Shown here in pieces: positions 62,083-64,000 of a stretch of 64,000 nucleotides of DNA. Position 1 is the first letter of the stretch; each line of letters begins with the position of its first letter. Source of the DNA: Aplysia californica. Its lineage: Eukaryota; Mollusca; Gastropoda; Aplysiida; Aplysiidae. The stretch spans positions 473,111-537,110 of the forward strand of contig NW_004797502.1 of NCBI RefSeq assembly GCF_000002075.1. Reading direction: 5' to 3'. The notes beneath the pieces were generated by a model, which did not search any database, had not been told where the DNA came from, and saw only the letters and a program-made list of their open reading frames with translations. A program made the position numbers and the translations under genes.

Positions 62083-62157
62083 TATTAATTTGTGTTTCAG
62101 AGGCTGGTTAAGCCGCATTAAGTTTGTTTTTTTTTTGGGGGGGGGTTGGGGGGGGGT

Positions 62158-62206
<49 letters not shown>

Positions 62207-62208
<2 letters not shown>

Positions 62209-64000
62209 TGCTGCATCTCTCTTTGCCTGGGGTGTATGGTATTTTCTTTCTTCCCATTTATTTCCGAAATAGAATGATAATAATGGCAATAATGTCGTCC
62301 TTTCTTTGGATTGTTATTTGGTGACTGCTGTCTGTGGTGTAGCGATTAGGCACTTCTCCGTCATTCACAGGAGGTCCATGTTCGAATCCCAAGTGGGGAG
62401 AATTGTCATGGAATACCTCGGTCTTTCTACCTCCTAAATGATCTAGTGTCTGTGGAGGCGAAAAACTTCTACAATTCCATTTTGTTGTTGTAGTTATTTG
62501 GCTGTTTAATTTCATCAACTATATTTGACCTCCGAAAGTTGACTTTGTAAAAGAAAACCACTAATGTGTGATCGGAATCTGAATATGATGTAATGTCACT
62601 TTTTGACAGTGAATTCTTTTCAGTAATTGAACACGAATTAAGTAGTTGTATGGCATTGGAGTGAAAACAATGAAAACAATCTGGTTTAGAACAAATTAAA
62701 CCTTTGAAGAGAATGGAGTGAGTTTTATTTATTTGTATCTTAATTATATTGTCTAGCATAGCAGAATGAATTGAAAATGGAAATTTTTTGGTGTATGAAA
62801 TTTCACTATGTATGTGTTTAAAATGCAAAGAATGTAATATATATATATACATAATAAAATACGGGACTTGAAAAGCTGTTCACTATGTGCATGTTAGCCA
62901 TGTGCGTGGTAGGATGTATTTTGAAGTACTTTATTTTATGGATGCGAGAGAACTGGTGTCTGTGGTGAAGCAACTAGGCTATCACTCGCAGGAGACCCGA
63001 TTTCAATTCCCGTGTGGGCAGAGTTTTTATCAAGCATCTCGGTCTTTCTGCTGGGATGTTTGTTGCCTTCTTAGCTTGGATAGGCCCTGACAAATGATCT
63101 GAACTATGTGGATAGAGATGTAAGAAAAACGACATTCTTTTATTTTATTTTATCTTTTTTTTTTTTCCCCAATTTTTAATATCAAGATTTGTCAGTTTGT
63201 TACCTTGTCAGTATTCTACTCCTCAGGGTATCAGGACTGTGTGCGATGCTTCTGCTGTGGCCTTGGCCTTAGAAGTTGGCGACCAGGTAAATATTACAAT
63301 TGGTCACTGTCTATGAAAATGTCTTCTACTTTATTGTTGATAGCCCTCTGATGTAGTGTACTACTTCATGGATGGTTGGCAGGTGCTATATGGTGTGGTT
63401 TGATCCTTTTTTCCTGTCAAATATTTATCATCCTTGTCTCTGCGCCTTCCTTTCTTTGTATGTCACTCTCTGGTAACTGTGGGTGGCTGGAGGGTGCCAC
63501 TGGTAGGGCCTACTCCTTTACTTTCCCTCTATTGTGTCTGTTTGTCTGTCTTACTTTTTCCCAGCACTAAATGACCATTATTGTGTCAATGTGCTTCTCT
63601 ATACTAAATCAAACAAATGTCTAGTAACTAGTGCTGGCCCCATTCAATTCTACTATTCAACCCTCCTGACATTTGCGCAATTCACAACTATTCAAAACAT
63701 GGCAGAGCCATTAGCCATTCGAAGGCTTTATGATTTTTTTTTTGGTTAAGGGATTTTTGTCTCAAAGCACGTAGTAAAATTAGAGCATGATATAACATAA
63801 TCAAAACTCGCTGAGGTCATTTCAACAATGTGTTGGAGTTGATGATTACGGGACGGAACGATAAGGGGAGCTGACAGAAGTTATAAAAATGCCTCTAAGA
63901 GGCACAAGTCACGCCTTGAATAACCATTGCTTGCCGCCTTGCTCGAAATTCAAAGCATTAGGCTCAGTAGTCACACCATGAATAACTCAAAGGACCATCA
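62207..64000 (+). repeat. Segmental duplication, copy 2 (continues past the window)
   Basis: Near-identical to 49761-51554, same orientation, and still matching at the last base of the window. The left boundary is a long poly-G tract (about 62161-62207), where similarity stops abruptly. Confidence 0.9.
63227..63286 (+). CDS. Second copy of the BIR zinc-cysteine exon (exon 9)
   Basis: Sixty bases with the same acceptor and donor as 50781-50840 and the same translation, including CVRCFCCGLGLRSW. It lies inside a copy of 49761-51554 shifted by 12446 bases. It may be part of a tandem paralogue that continues past the window end, or an assembly duplicate. No matching exon 8 is seen upstream of it after the RING stop, so on its own this copy is not a complete gene. 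Confidence 0.6.

Noticed and set aside
62045-62324. Poly-Gly frame
   Set aside because: Translation of a poly-G tract at the border of the segmental duplication.

Overview
This is animal nuclear DNA, most likely from a mollusc and probably a gastropod. It has long introns with GT-AG junctions, dense microsatellites, several families of short interspersed repeats, degraded LINEs and small inverted-repeat transposons. There is no operon structure and no ribosome binding sites. The species call is inference from repeat style and from an IAP-like gene; the sequence does not name the organism. There is one run of N (15330-15436).

Layout. 1-2960 is a degraded LINE with an endonuclease and a reverse transcriptase. 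3000-26400 holds no host gene I can support. It contains microsatellites, SINE-like repeats, a Tc1-type remnant, two hAT-like elements with 8-bp target duplications, an inverted-repeat cluster (17.8-20.8 kb), and a second LINE with an intact RNase H ORF on the minus strand (23.4-24.9 kb). 27423-56867 on the plus strand is a single 12-exon gene model. 56868-62000 is downstream sequence with repeats. 62207-64000 is a near-identical copy of 49761-51554 and includes one exon of the gene.

The gene is the main content of the window. Its twelve exons join in frame at every junction to give a protein of about 1491 residues. In order it has: a signal peptide; an ectodomain rich in Cys-Cys pairs that resembles galaxin, with five N-glycosylation sequons; one transmembrane helix (about 461-483); a divergent BIR-like domain (about 582-650); a Ser-rich linker; a chymotrypsin-fold peptidase domain with candidate triad His976, Asp1018 and Ser1150; a canonical BIR domain (about 1239-1310); a Pro/Ser/Thr-rich linker; and a C-terminal RING with two unusual zinc-ligand changes. 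I do not know of this combination as a described family. If it is one transcript, it would be a membrane-anchored IAP-like ubiquitin ligase carrying its own protease.

The domain order suggests a working model, which is inference only: an extracellular sensing part, a cytosolic protease, and a BIR/RING part that could bind and ubiquitinate partners or the protease product. The peptidase cassette (exons 4-7) is bounded by phase-1 introns on both sides, and most of the other IAP exons are also phase 1-1, so gain of the peptidase by exon shuffling is plausible.
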